This document shows positions 47,208 through 56,828 of a DNA stretch of 64,000 bases, piece by piece. Source of the stretch: Paracoccus shanxieyensis (lineage in GTDB: Bacteria; Pseudomonadota; Alphaproteobacteria; Rhodobacterales; Rhodobacteraceae); assembly GCF_009711265.1 (NCBI RefSeq), contig NZ_WMII01000002.1:186001-250000 (forward strand), read 5' to 3'. Positions within the stretch are counted from its first letter, which is position 1; every line of letters starts with the position of its first letter. The translations under genes were made by a program, and so were the position numbers. The notes beneath the pieces are model-generated. The model was not told the DNA's origin and did not search any database. It worked only from the letters and a program-made list of their open reading frames with translations.

Positions 47208-47785
47208 AGCGTTTTCATCCAGAATTGCAACGGTTTCTTCGTCGATTCCGGCGCGCCCACATCCTTCCAGTCGAAGGCCGCGATCACACCGGAAAGCGGC
47301 TCATAGCCTCTTTTGCGCCAGAAGTCATCCAATGGGCGGTAATCCGCCGGACGCATCGGATGATCCTTGGGACGCTGCACGCTGCAAAAGGCGCTGAACC
47401 GGCGGCCAAGGGCGCGGGCCTGCGCCTCGCGACCGTCAAAGAAGGCGTGCCCCAGACCCCGCCTGCGATATTCGGGCAGCAGGACCGATTCCGCGCAATA
47501 AAAGATTTCATCCAGCCTTTCCGGGCGGTTGGCGAAGGCTGCGGCAAAATCCGCGGCGTGATGCTCCATCGGGGCGCCGGTCGCGGCGCCGATCATGCGG
47601 TTGCCGTCAAAAGCCGCGACGACGACCGCGCCGGGCGACTGATAGGCGGTCAGGTAGTCGCGCTCATATCCCAGATCGCCATCGTAGAGATACGGCCAGT
47701 CGCGAAACACCGCGATGCGCAGCCGGGCCAGATCGTCCAGCACGGCCCCGACTGATTCGCCCGTCAGAACCCGCGTCCGGATCAC
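47204..47785 (-). CDS. GNAT family N-acetyltransferase
   Basis: A 193-residue acetyltransferase. The acetyl-CoA binding segment is ESVLLPEYRRRGLGHAFFDGREAQA near residue 105, followed by RKRGYEPL near 160. The GTG at 47785 overlaps the stop of the SnoaL-like gene and is preferred to a TTG at 47806. Both ends overlap neighbours, so it is the middle of a coupled three-gene operon. The substrate is unknown; the nitrilase partner suggests an amine or amide metabolite. Confidence 0.85.
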   Translation of the reverse strand: MIRTRVLTGESVGAVLDDLARLRIAVFRDWPYLYDGDLGYERDYLTAYQSPGAVVVAAFDGNRMIGAATGAPMEHHAADFAAAFANRPERLDEIFYCAESVLLPEYRRRGLGHAFFDGREAQARALGRRFSAFCSVQRPKDHPMRPADYRPLDDFWRKRGYEPLSGVIAAFDWKDVGAPESTKKPLQFWMKTL

Positions 47786-48183
47786 GCCGAGACCTGACGC
47801 GTCCAATCCGCCAGATTGTAATAGGTCGTCACGCGGGCGATCTTGCCGTCGCGCAGGGTGAAGAACGTGCCTGCGGGCAGCACATAGGTCTGGCCCCGCG
47901 CTTCGGGCAGGCCCTCATCCGTGTTCAGATAAGTGCCGTTCACCACGAATTCCGCCGCCGCCCGGTCGCCCGCATCATTGGCGAAAACCACGATATCGCT
48001 CAGGAATTCCTTGTAATTCCGGGTCATCCCGGCATTGAATTCGCGAAACATCTCTTTGCCGCGACGGATCTGGCCTTCGTTGACATGGTGTTCAAAGTCG
48101 TCATGCAGATAGGTCAGCATCTCATCGGTGCGGCCCGCATTGAAAGCGGCGTAATAGGCTGAGATCAGGTCTTTGGTGTCCAT
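47782..48183 (-). CDS. SnoaL/NTF2-like protein
   Basis: A 133-residue protein with the cone-shaped NTF2/SnoaL fold pattern: an N-terminal helix (DLISAYYAAFNAGRTDEMLTYL), then DDFEHHVNEGQIRRGKEMFREF, and a C-terminal strand set ending FFTLRDGKIARVTTYYNLADW. Members include ketosteroid isomerases, cyclases and ligand-binding proteins. GAGGA stands five bases before the ATG at 48183; an in-frame ATG at 48195 is less well placed. It is the first gene of the operon and divergent from the phosphomannomutase. Confidence 0.83.
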   Translation of the reverse strand: MDTKDLISAYYAAFNAGRTDEMLTYLHDDFEHHVNEGQIRRGKEMFREFNAGMTRNYKEFLSDIVVFANDAGDRAAAEFVVNGTYLNTDEGLPEARGQTYVLPAGTFFTLRDGKIARVTTYYNLADWTRQVSA

Positions 48184-48330
48184 CGCGATCCTCATGTGCT
48201 GTCGGGACGGGTTTAGCCTGCATGGCGGCGCGCGTCACCTGCACCCTTGGTTGCAGCCGCGATGCGGCATTCCCAAAGCGCGTGCGGTGCTGTAGCCAAG
48301 AAACACAGATTATCAAAGGAATCGAACCGG

Positions 48331-49719
48331 ATGCTTCCTGCGACCCCCCCTCGTCAGATCGACTGCTTCAAGGCCTATGACGTGCGCGGCCGCCTTGGGA
48401 TCGAACTGGATGTCGATGTCGCATGGCGCATCGGCCATGCCTTTGCGCAGACACGCGCGGCCCGGATGGTCGTTGTCGGACGCGACAGCCGCGAAAGCTC
48501 TCCGGCGCTGGCCGCGGCGCTGATCCGGGGCCTGACCGAAGGCGGCGCGGATGTGCGCGATCTGGGGCTGGCCGGCACCGAAGAGATGTATTTCGCCACT
48601 GCCCATTTCGGCGCGGATGGCGGGATCGAGGTGACGGCCTCGCACAATCCCATCGACTATAACGGCATGAAGCTTGTCGGCGCAGGGGCAGCACCTCTGG
48701 ACCCTGACACGGAATTCGCCGAACTGGCCGCGCTGGCCCGCGTGGGTGGCTTCCAGCCGGTCGAGCGCATCGGCGGCGTCACGCCCTTTCCCGAAGCGCG
48801 CGGCGTCTATGCCAGCGCGCTGGCCGATTTTGTCGATGTTGGTGCATTGAAGCCGCTGACGGTGCTGGTCAATGCGGGCAATGGCACGGCGGGCCCGACC
48901 TTCGACGCCATCGCGGCCGAGCTGGAACGCCGTGGCGCGCCCCTGCGCTTCATCCGCATCAACCACGACCCGGATGCCAGCTTCCCGAACGGCATCCCGA
49001 ACCCGCTGCTGCCGGAAAACCAGCCGATGACCTCGGAGGCGGTGCGTCAGCACGGCGCGGATCTGGGCGTCGCCTGGGATGGCGATTTCGACCGCTGCTT
49101 CTTTTTCGACGAAACCGGGCGCTTCATTCCGGGCGAATACATCGTCGGATTGCTGGCGACGGCCTTTCTGGAAAAATCGCCGGGCGAAAAGATCGTCCAT
49201 GATCCGCGCGTGGTGATGAATACCCGCGCCATGATCGCCGAGGCGGGCGGGCAGGCCGTGCAGGCGCGCACCGGGCATGCCTTCCTGAAACGCGCCATGC
49301 GCGAAACGGGCGCGATCTATGGCGGTGAGATGTCGGCGCATCACTATTTCCGCGATTTCCATTATGCCGACAGCGGTATGATCCCGTGGCTGCTGGTGGT
49401 CGAGCTGATCTCGCGCAGCGGTCAGACGCTGGGCCAACTGCTGTCGGAACGCATCGCCGCCTATCCCTCCTCGGGCGAGATCAACTTCCGGCTGGAGGAT
49501 CCCGATGCCTCGATCGCGCGGGTGCTGAACCTGTTCGGCCCGCAGGCGGTGTCACGCGACGACACCGACGGCATCAGCCTTGAATTCGACAATTGGCGCT
49601 TCAATCTGCGCCGGTCGAACACCGAACCCGTGGTGCGGCTGAATGTCGAATCGGTGGGGAATGCGGCGATGGTGCAGGCGCGCGCGGAACAGATCGGCAA
49701 TCTGCTGACCGCGCCCTAA
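48331..49719 (+). CDS. manB: Phosphomannomutase/phosphoglucomutase
   Basis: Interconverts hexose-6-phosphate and hexose-1-phosphate, feeding GDP-mannose or glucose-nucleotide synthesis for surface polysaccharide. The 462-residue protein has the four expected sites: phosphoserine loop TASHNPIDYNG near residue 101, metal-binding DGDFDR near 250, sugar-binding GGEMSAHHYF near 330 and phosphate-binding RRSNTEPVVRL near 428. AAAGGAA precedes the ATG at 48331. Its stop overlaps that of the convergent kpsT by four bases (CTAA). Confidence 0.93.
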   Translation: MLPATPPRQIDCFKAYDVRGRLGIELDVDVAWRIGHAFAQTRAARMVVVGRDSRESSPALAAALIRGLTEGGADVRDLGLAGTEEMYFATAHFGADGGIEVTASHNPIDYNGMKLVGAGAAPLDPDTEFAELAALARVGGFQPVERIGGVTPFPEARGVYASALADFVDVGALKPLTVLVNAGNGTAGPTFDAIAAELERRGAPLRFIRINHDPDASFPNGIPNPLLPENQPMTSEAVRQHGADLGVAWDGDFDRCFFFDETGRFIPGEYIVGLLATAFLEKSPGEKIVHDPRVVMNTRAMIAEAGGQAVQARTGHAFLKRAMRETGAIYGGEMSAHHYFRDFHYADSGMIPWLLVVELISRSGQTLGQLLSERIAAYPSSGEINFRLEDPDASIARVLNLFGPQAVSRDDTDGISLEFDNWRFNLRRSNTEPVVRLNVESVGNAAMVQARAEQIGNLLTAP

Positions 49720-50393
49720 TCGCCCACCACGTCCGGCGGCACGCGCAGGATCGCCTCGTGCAGGGCGATGGCTTCGTCCAGATTGTCAAAGACCGTCAGC
49801 TTGCCGCGATCCAGCACCGCGCCCATGTCGCACATCTGCCGGATCATCGGCATCGAGTGGCTGACGACGACCGCGCCCGAATTGCTCATGCGTTCGGAAA
49901 AGACGCGCTGGGATTTCTGCCGGAAATCGGCATCGCCGACGCTGGTCACCTCATCGACCAGATAGGTGTCGAAATGGATGCCCATGCTGGTGCCCATGGC
50001 CAGGCGCGACTTCATGCCCGACGAATAGCTGGATACCGGCTGATGATAATGCGCGCCAAGTTCGGCGAATTCGGCAACGTAATCAATCAACTCGTCGGTA
50101 TCGACGCCATAGATGCGGGCGACGAAACGGACGTTCTGCGCCCCGGTCAGTTCGCCGTGAAAGCTGCCGGCAAAGCCCACGGGCCAAGAGATCGTGCCAT
50201 CCGACACCACCCGCCCCGATGACGGCGAGACGGTGCCCGCGATCATCTTCAACAGCGTGGACTTGCCCGCGCCGTTGCGGCCCAGCAGCGCCACCGACGA
50301 TCCGGTGGGAAAGACCGCGTTCACCCGGTCGGCCACCAGCATCGGCCGCCCCTTCAGGCGATAGATCTTGGTCAGGTTATCAAGCCGGATCAT
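49716..50393 (-). CDS. kpsT: Capsule export ABC transporter ATP-binding protein
   Basis: The 225-residue ATPase of an ABC-2 capsule exporter. Walker A is LLGRNGAGKSTLL near residue 40, the signature is SYSSGMKSRLAM near 141, and Walker B is TYLVDEVTSVGD near 160, the form typical of KpsT/CtrD. It has no extra C-terminal sugar-binding domain, so export probably does not depend on a specific terminal residue. It lies three bases after the kpsE-like gene on the same strand. The permease partner is divergent at 51966. Confidence 0.93.
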   Translation of the reverse strand: MIRLDNLTKIYRLKGRPMLVADRVNAVFPTGSSVALLGRNGAGKSTLLKMIAGTVSPSSGRVVSDGTISWPVGFAGSFHGELTGAQNVRFVARIYGVDTDELIDYVAEFAELGAHYHQPVSSYSSGMKSRLAMGTSMGIHFDTYLVDEVTSVGDADFRQKSQRVFSERMSNSGAVVVSHSMPMIRQMCDMGAVLDRGKLTVFDNLDEAIALHEAILRVPPDVVGD

Positions 50394-50396
50394 GGC

Positions 50397-51884
50397 TCAG
50401 GCGCGGTCACGGATGCTGTAATAGACCAGCACAAGGATCGACCAGCCGGTCAGCAGCAGGCCCGCCACCACGAACAGAAGCCAGGGCCGGTTCGGGGCCT
50501 GAGAGCTTTGCGCCACCTTGGGTTCGATATGCGCCGCCAGATAGCGCGACTTGCGCCGCGCCTCGGCCATCGCCGCCTCATAGGCGATCCGGGCCGAGCG
50601 ATAGGCGCCTTCGGCGAATTCGCGGTCGACCATCAGCTTTTCATATTCGGCCATCAGCGCGGAATAGCTTTGGCCGGTCGGGCCTTCACCATCGGCGCTG
50701 AATTTCTGCCGCTCGCTGTCGATCAGGCGGCGCAGGGCGTCGATTTTCTGCTGCGACTGCGTGACGCGATGGTCGGTGGGCCGGGCGTTGTCCATCAGCA
50801 GGTCATGGGCCACCAGCGCCTCGGCCAGTTGGGCCTGAAGCCCGCTCATCACGCCCATCTGGCTGGTCAGATCGGCCTGCGGATCGACGATCTGCGTGCG
50901 CATCCGGAATTCGGTCATCTGCTGGCGCACCTGCGTCAGGTCGCTGCGGGTCTGTTCCAGCTCATCCCGCGCCAGACGTGTCGAATCGTCCCGCGCGATC
51001 GAGGACAGCTCATTGATCTTGTCCGAGCTTTGCTTGAACACCGCCGCCGCGATCTCTTGCGCGTCGGTTGCGGTAAAGGCGTTGACTTTCAGCGTGATAA
51101 GCCCGCTGGAGGTGTCATACAACACCTTGACCTGACGGTCCCAGTAATCGGTCATATCCTCGATATGGCTGTCGGGATCGAAGGCGAAGACGAAATCATG
51201 CGGCCAGTCGCGCGAAAAGCGCTGCCGCAGATCCAGCTGGGCGTCGATCTTTTCGACCATGTCCTGACTGCGGATATATTCATAAAGCACATCGGTATCC
51301 GAGGCGCCCGAACTGCCGCCCGCCAAGGGCGCAAGGCCGCCCAGCAGGTCGATGGCGGGGCTCATATCCTCGCGATGCACCGAAAAGCCGACGGTCGAGA
51401 TGTATTGGTCGGCCGCGCGGTTCCACAGATACCATGCCCACAGGATGCTGGGCAGCACGACCAGCAGCAGGAAACTGGCCAGCAGCAGCCAATGGCGGCC
51501 GCGCGGATTGGCCACGGCGACGGTCGGGCGCACGGCCGCGCCGGGGCCGGGCGGCTGGGGCGGTGCAGGCAGGGGCGCATTCGGGCGCGTGGCAGGCGGC
51601 TGCGCGGGCTGGGCTGCCGGACGCGGCATGGGCTTGACCGGGATCGGCTGCGACTGCACGGGCTGCGTGACCTGCGATGCGGGCTGCGCCTGAAACGGCC
51701 GGACCACGGGTCGCGGCGTGCTTTGCATCGGCTGAATGCGCGGCTGCGACGGGAAGGGCCGGGTGTTCGCAGCCTTCGCCGCGCCGTCGCCCGATGACGG
51801 GGTTTCGGCAGGCGCCGGTTGCGCTGCGCCGGTCGGGCCGGATCGCCCGGTCGCCTGACCCGTCGGATCGATGGATTTGCTCAA
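50397..51884 (-). CDS. kpsE: Capsule export inner-membrane protein (KpsE/CtrB-like) with Pro-rich N-terminus
   Basis: A 495-residue polysaccharide co-polymerase-type protein that links the ABC exporter to the outer membrane. After a cytoplasmic Pro/Gln/Ala-rich segment of about 128 residues come a membrane span (HWLLLASFLLLVVLPSILWAWYLW), the conserved ADQYISTVGFSV, a long periplasmic coiled coil (about 270-450) and a second membrane span near 468-490. The Pro-rich extension is longer than in Escherichia coli KpsE and suggests a protein-binding site. The start is a TTG at 51884. It is divergent from kpsM, 81 bases away. Confidence 0.88.
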   Translation of the reverse strand: MSKSIDPTGQATGRSGPTGAAQPAPAETPSSGDGAAKAANTRPFPSQPRIQPMQSTPRPVVRPFQAQPASQVTQPVQSQPIPVKPMPRPAAQPAQPPATRPNAPLPAPPQPPGPGAAVRPTVAVANPRGRHWLLLASFLLLVVLPSILWAWYLWNRAADQYISTVGFSVHREDMSPAIDLLGGLAPLAGGSSGASDTDVLYEYIRSQDMVEKIDAQLDLRQRFSRDWPHDFVFAFDPDSHIEDMTDYWDRQVKVLYDTSSGLITLKVNAFTATDAQEIAAAVFKQSSDKINELSSIARDDSTRLARDELEQTRSDLTQVRQQMTEFRMRTQIVDPQADLTSQMGVMSGLQAQLAEALVAHDLLMDNARPTDHRVTQSQQKIDALRRLIDSERQKFSADGEGPTGQSYSALMAEYEKLMVDREFAEGAYRSARIAYEAAMAEARRKSRYLAAHIEPKVAQSSQAPNRPWLLFVVAGLLLTGWSILVLVYYSIRDRA

Positions 51885-51965
51885 AGCCGTGGCGCTTTCG
51901 CTGGTTTACCTTTTCGGCGCATTTGTTACATATTGCCGCTCGTCAAGACCAGCCTTTGCTTTCAC

Positions 51966-52784
51966 ATGTCCGAGATAACGCCCCAATCCCCGTTGCCGCA
52001 GCGGCCCCATACCAAGGGGCCACGCTTCCGCATGCCCCGCATTCTGGTGGCGCTGATGCTGCGCGAGATGGCCACGACCTATGGCCGTTCCGCAGGGGGC
52101 TATATCTGGGCGATTCTTGAGCCGGTGCTGGGCGTCGTGCTGTTGTCGGTGGTGTTCAGCATGGCGCTGACACGGCCCGGCCTGGGCAGCAACTTCCCGC
52201 TGTTCTATGCCACGGGATTTCTGCCCTTCACGATGTTTCTGGACCTGTCGTCCAAGGTGGCGCAATCCATCCGCTATTCCCGGCCATTTCTGGCCTATCC
52301 CAGCGTGACATATCTGGATGCGATGCTGGCGCGGGTGCTGCTTAACGCATTGACACATATCGTGGTCATGACCGTCGTCATCGGCGGGATCTTCTTTCTG
52401 TATCAACTGCCTCCGGTGGTTAATCTGGCCGAGATCTTCGAGGCGATCCTGATGATTATCGCCTTTGCCGTCGGGGTGGGGACGCTGAACTGTTACCTGT
52501 TCACGGCCTTTCCGGTCTGGGAACGGGCATGGGGCATCCTGACGCGGCCGCTGTTTCTGATGTCGGGGATCTTCTTTCTGTATGACATGATGCCGCCGAT
52601 GGCGCAGAACGTGCTTTGGTATAACCCGGTGCTGCACTGCATTTCGCAGCTTCGGCGCGGGGTTTACCCGACCTATCAGGCCAATTTCATCGAACCGGCC
52701 TTCGTCTTTGGCACGGCGGTGGTCGTGCTGCTGTTCGGGCTGCTGTTGCTGTCGCGCAACGCCCGCGATCTGTTAGAGCGTTAA
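51966..52784 (+). CDS. kpsM: Capsule export ABC transporter permease
   Basis: A 272-residue ABC-2 type permease with six predicted spans. It has LMLREMATTYGRSAGGYIWAILEPVLGVVLLSVVFSMAL near residue 30 and the conserved FLMSGIFFLYDMMPPMAQNVLWYNPVLH near 200, as in KpsM/CtrC. The ATG at 51966 is chosen because the upstream in-frame sequence overlaps kpsE and is not membrane-like. It faces kpsE divergently and its TAA overlaps the stop of the convergent RTX gene in the four bases TTAA. Confidence 0.92.
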   Translation: MSEITPQSPLPQRPHTKGPRFRMPRILVALMLREMATTYGRSAGGYIWAILEPVLGVVLLSVVFSMALTRPGLGSNFPLFYATGFLPFTMFLDLSSKVAQSIRYSRPFLAYPSVTYLDAMLARVLLNALTHIVVMTVVIGGIFFLYQLPPVVNLAEIFEAILMIIAFAVGVGTLNCYLFTAFPVWERAWGILTRPLFLMSGIFFLYDMMPPMAQNVLWYNPVLHCISQLRRGVYPTYQANFIEPAFVFGTAVVVLLFGLLLLSRNARDLLER

Positions 52785-55700
52785 AGCAGCAGATCGCCTG
52801 CGGTGATCGCCAGAATCGACCCCAGCGAAACGGCCAGATCGGTCACACCGTCGCCATTCAGGTCGATTTCCAGCATCCGCCCGGTTTCTGCCGTCCAATA
52901 GCTGCGGAGCTGCGGCGCGCCCGAGAATGCGTCCTGTCCGATGAAGCTTAAGCCCAATCCCCGGAAGTCCATCAGATCCTGCCCGCCCTGAAAATCGACG
53001 ATGGTATCGGTGCTGCGGTCGAAATCGTCGGGGTTGGTAAAGACGAACACATCCCAGCCCGCGCCGCCCTGCAGCCGGTCGCTGCCGCTGCCGCCCTGCA
53101 GCGTGTCATTGCCGCCACCGCCGATCAGCGTGTCATTGCCCGCACCGCCCGACAGGATGTTATTGCCGTAAAGATCGGTCAGCAGATCGTTGCCAGCGTC
53201 TCCGAACAGGGTGTCGCTGCCGGTGCCGCCATCCAGTGTATCGCCGCCGTCGCCGCCATAGATCAGGTCGTCACCCTCGCCGCCGACCAGCAGATCGAAG
53301 CCGCCGCCGCCCCATAGCGTGTCCTTGCCCGCCCCGCCCTCCAGCGTGTCGTTGCCACCATTGCCCGACAGCAGGTCATCGCCTTCACTGCCCCGCAGCA
53401 GATCGTCGCCGTCGCCGCCCATCAGCGTGTCATTGCCCAGGCCGCCGATCATGAAATCGTTGCCCGCCTCGCCCATCAGAACATCGTCGCCATCATGGCC
53501 TTCCATCCGGTCGTTGCCCGCGCCGCCCCAGATCGTGTCGTTGCCCGCCTGACCGACCAGAGTGTCGTTGCCGTCGCCCCCGGACAGCAGATCGTCGCCA
53601 TCCTGCCCATACAGCGCGTCATTGCCCGCCTGACCCCAAAGCGTGTCATTGCCCGCGCCACCCGACAATTGATCGTGGCCCGCGCCGCCATCCAGCATGT
53701 CATTGCCATCTTCGCCCATCAGCACGTCGTCGCCATCGCCGCCGGACAGCGTGTCATGTCCGTCGCCGCCCAGCAGGCGGTCATTGCCCGCCTCTCCGTT
53801 CAGCACGTCATTGCCCGCGCCGCCGATCAGCGTGTCATGGCCCGGCCCGCCGATCAGCAGGTCATTGCCCGCGCCGCCGCCCAGCCAGTCATTGCCGCCA
53901 TGGCCCGCCAGCGTGTCGTTGCCGTCATCGCCCGACAGGTGGTCATTGCCGTCGCCGCCATAGATCAGGTCATCGCCCGCGTCGCCATAAACCAGATCGT
54001 CGCCCGCGCCCGCGTTGATCGTGTCATTGCCGGGCCCGCCCCAGATGCGGTCATTGCCCCCGGCCGAGTTGATGTTGTCATCGCCATCCTGCCCGAAGAT
54101 CGTGTCATGCCCCGGCCCGGTGATGATGCGGTCATTGCCGAAGCCCGCCCAGATCGCGTTGTTGCCCAACTGATCGACGATGAAGTCATCGCCGCGTTCG
54201 CCATAGATGCGGTCGTCCCCGGCCTCGCCCTGAATCGTGTCGGTGCCGTCGCCGCCATACAGCGTGTCATTGCCGTTGCCGCCGCGGATCACGTCATTTC
54301 CCGCGCCGCCCCGGATCACGTCGTCGCCGTTATTGCCCGACAACTGGTCGTCGCCCGCATAGCCGTTCAGCCAGTCATTGCCGTCGCCGCCCTGCATCAT
54401 GTCATTGCCGTCACCGCCCTGCATCAGGTCGTTGCCCGCCAGCCCATACATGTTCGAGCCATAGCGCCCGGCGGTCAGCGTGTCGTTGCGCGGCGTGCCC
54501 ATGATATTGCTGCGCATGTCGGGCGGGTCGTAATGCGCGATCGGAAACAACGAGTTGTCAAAGAAATTCGCCTGCAGCCCCGATCCGTCGCGGGTCCGGA
54601 TCCAGACCACTGAATTGCCGAAAAAGATCTTGATGCCGTCGCTTTGCGGGCTGAAGACCAGTTGCGACATGCTGCGGATCATGCCCAGCCCGGACAGGTC
54701 CAACCGGTCCTTGCCCGGCTCGAAATCGGTGATGACGATGCGGCCATTCACCTCGGCCGCGACGAACAGGTCGCTGCCCTCACCGCCCGTCATCGTGACC
54801 TGCGTGCTGCCCGCGATCAGGATGTCGTCGCCGTCGCCGCCGATCAGCGTGGTCGTCTGGCTGCCCGCACGCAGCATGTCCGCGCCAGATGTGCCGGTCA
54901 CGCGACCGCTGCCCGTCACCGTCGTCTGCCCGATCTGTCCCGGTTCAAAGACGAATTGCGTCACGCCGCGTTCCGTGCGCGAGGCGACGAAGACCGCGAT
55001 GCGCCCGTCGATCACCACCGCCGAGATCGACGACACATCCGCCATCGCGCGGTCATCTGCGTCGATCAGCGTGGCAAGGTGCAGAAGGTGGCCGTCGGGC
55101 ATGATGGTAAAGACCGAGATCCCGTCATCCGCGCCGCCCGCAAAGATGAAGGCGCGCCCGTCCAGCATCACGGCATCCAGCGCCGAGGCGCCGCGGAACC
55201 TTGTGCCAAGCTCGTCGATGATGTGGTCCGCAGGCTCCAGCGTGCCACCATAGGTCACGCGCAGCGTCGTCAGCGACGAACTTTGGGCCGAGGCGACGAC
55301 CAGATAGGTCACGCCCATCACCGTCACGGTGGCGATATGGCTGGGCGCGTTCAGCCCCAGCCCGCGATCGGCCCACAGCAGCCGCGCCGCGCCCAGGGTG
55401 CCGTCGCCATTCACCCCCTGAATCGCCAGATAATTCCCCTGCGCCGACGTGCTGAGCATGAAGGTCCGGTCGCCGATGGCCACGGTCTTCATGTCGTCGA
55501 TCTGCGTTCCGGGGATCCCCAACCCCCAGGGCAGATCGGATTTCGCCACCGCGCTGATGCTGCCATCGGCATTGACGCGCCACGTCTCGAACGTGGGGCG
55601 GTTGTCGCGGGCGGAAAAGATGAACTCGCCCTGCGGGGTGGTGAAACTGCCCATCAGCTTCACGTCGCGTCCCAGCCCGCCCATGCCGCCAAAGGCCGCG

Positions 55701-56035
55701 GCGCTGTCCAGCCCGCCCGAGGCATCCAGCATCGCGCCGCTGCCGATCGAGTTCGACAGCCCCGTGCCAAAGATCGCCGTGCCGCCGCCCGCATTGACCA
55801 ACGCCACCGCAGGCCGGTCCAGATAGCCCACCTGCGGCCCCCATGCGCGGGCCGATGTCATCTCGATGGGCTGATCGGCCGCAGCAATGCGGTAGCTGGC
55901 CATACCGCCGCCGATATGGGTCACGCTGTAAAGCGTATATCCGCCCGAGGTCTGCGTGGCGCGCAGGTCCGTGATATTGGTCACGAACGTCGCCTCGCTC
56001 CCCAGATATGTTGCGACGTGCCGATAGGTGACCAT
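52781..56035 (-). CDS. Large RTX protein with 52 consecutive nonapeptide repeats
   Basis: A 1084-residue protein. Residues 1 to about 365 form a repetitive beta-rich, probably propeller-like region (segments such as MVTYRHVATYLGSEATFV and IATVTVMGVTYLVVAS). From about 525 to 1000 there are 52 GGxGxDxxx-type units without interruption, giving a long calcium-binding beta-roll. The end (VFVFTNPDDFDRSTDTIVDFQGGQDLMDF, LEIDLNGDGVTDLAVSL) matches the C-terminal secretion module of serralysin-type type I substrates. There is no signal peptide. The frame extends to 56134, but the ATG at 56035 after GGAG starts the ordered part. Its position beside kps and rfb genes suggests a surface or matrix protein. 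Confidence 0.85.
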   Translation of the reverse strand: MVTYRHVATYLGSEATFVTNITDLRATQTSGGYTLYSVTHIGGGMASYRIAAADQPIEMTSARAWGPQVGYLDRPAVALVNAGGGTAIFGTGLSNSIGSGAMLDASGGLDSAAAFGGMGGLGRDVKLMGSFTTPQGEFIFSARDNRPTFETWRVNADGSISAVAKSDLPWGLGIPGTQIDDMKTVAIGDRTFMLSTSAQGNYLAIQGVNGDGTLGAARLLWADRGLGLNAPSHIATVTVMGVTYLVVASAQSSSLTTLRVTYGGTLEPADHIIDELGTRFRGASALDAVMLDGRAFIFAGGADDGISVFTIMPDGHLLHLATLIDADDRAMADVSSISAVVIDGRIAVFVASRTERGVTQFVFEPGQIGQTTVTGSGRVTGTSGADMLRAGSQTTTLIGGDGDDILIAGSTQVTMTGGEGSDLFVAAEVNGRIVITDFEPGKDRLDLSGLGMIRSMSQLVFSPQSDGIKIFFGNSVVWIRTRDGSGLQANFFDNSLFPIAHYDPPDMRSNIMGTPRNDTLTAGRYGSNMYGLAGNDLMQGGDGNDMMQGGDGNDWLNGYAGDDQLSGNNGDDVIRGGAGNDVIRGGNGNDTLYGGDGTDTIQGEAGDDRIYGERGDDFIVDQLGNNAIWAGFGNDRIITGPGHDTIFGQDGDDNINSAGGNDRIWGGPGNDTINAGAGDDLVYGDAGDDLIYGGDGNDHLSGDDGNDTLAGHGGNDWLGGGAGNDLLIGGPGHDTLIGGAGNDVLNGEAGNDRLLGGDGHDTLSGGDGDDVLMGEDGNDMLDGGAGHDQLSGGAGNDTLWGQAGNDALYGQDGDDLLSGGDGNDTLVGQAGNDTIWGGAGNDRMEGHDGDDVLMGEAGNDFMIGGLGNDTLMGGDGDDLLRGSEGDDLLSGNGGNDTLEGGAGKDTLWGGGGFDLLVGGEGDDLIYGGDGGDTLDGGTGSDTLFGDAGNDLLTDLYGNNILSGGAGNDTLIGGGGNDTLQGGSGSDRLQGGAGWDVFVFTNPDDFDRSTDTIVDFQGGQDLMDFRGLGLSFIGQDAFSGAPQLRSYWTAETGRMLEIDLNGDGVTDLAVSLGSILAITAGDLLL

Positions 56036-56246
56036 GGCTCCATTGCCCGAAGGGATCAGAATATGCCCGAAAGCTAGCCCTCGGCGGTTTAACAAAGCCT
56101 TTAATCCGGCCTGCTGTCCAAGCCGTTTCGCCAAGCATTTTAGTATCTTCTTTCACAGAATTTCGGGGCGTTCCGGCTGGTGACTTGTGCGAGGCTGGAA
56201 CATCGTCCATACCCGAGCGGCATGTGGCGACAGGCGGAAAATACCG

Positions 56247-56828
56247 ATGCAGATTGAAAAAACGACGCTTCCCGGAGTGTTGGTTCTGGTGCCCAAACGG
56301 CATGGCGATGCGCGCGGGTTCTTCTCGGAAAGCTGGAACCGCAAGACCCTGCTGGACGCGGGTCTGGATCTGCCTGAATTCGTTCAGGATAACCATTCCG
56401 TCTCGGCCAGCGTCGGCACCTTGCGCGGGCTGCATTTCCAGTCCCCGCCCCATGCGCAGGGCAAGCTGGTGCGCTGCGGTCGCGGCAGGCTTTTCGATGT
56501 CGCCGTCGATATCCGCAAGGGCAGCCCGACCTATGGCCAATGGGTCGGCGAAGAACTGTCCTTTGAAAACGGTCGTCAGCTGTGGATCCCGGCCGGTTTT
56601 CTGCATGGCTTCGTCACGCGCGAAGCGGATACGGAAATTTGCTACAAATGCACCGATCATTACGCGCCCGATTGCGATGGCGCGGTCGCATGGAACAGCA
56701 TCGGCATCGACTGGGGCATGACGGATCAGCCGCTTCTGTCCGCCAAGGACAGCATCGCTCCGGCGCTGGCGGATTTTGACAGCCCGTTTGTTTACGAAGG
56801 CCCTTTTGCATATGAGGCGCGCGCATGA
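56247..56828 (+). CDS. rfbC: dTDP-4-dehydrorhamnose 3,5-epimerase
   Basis: Third step of dTDP-L-rhamnose synthesis. The 193-residue cupin has [24 protein letters not shown] near residue 8, [21 protein letters not shown] with catalytic His near 63, and [12 protein letters not shown] near 115. The ATG at 56247 is chosen over the open frame from 56187. The stop overlaps the rfbB start by four bases, making it the first gene of rfbCBDA. The 211 bases upstream, shared with the divergent RTX gene, should carry the promoter. Confidence 0.95.
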   Translation: MQIEKTTLPGVLVLVPKRHGDARGFFSESWNRKTLLDAGLDLPEFVQDNHSVSASVGTLRGLHFQSPPHAQGKLVRCGRGRLFDVAVDIRKGSPTYGQWVGEELSFENGRQLWIPAGFLHGFVTREADTEICYKCTDHYAPDCDGAVAWNSIGIDWGMTDQPLLSAKDSIAPALADFDSPFVYEGPFAYEARA

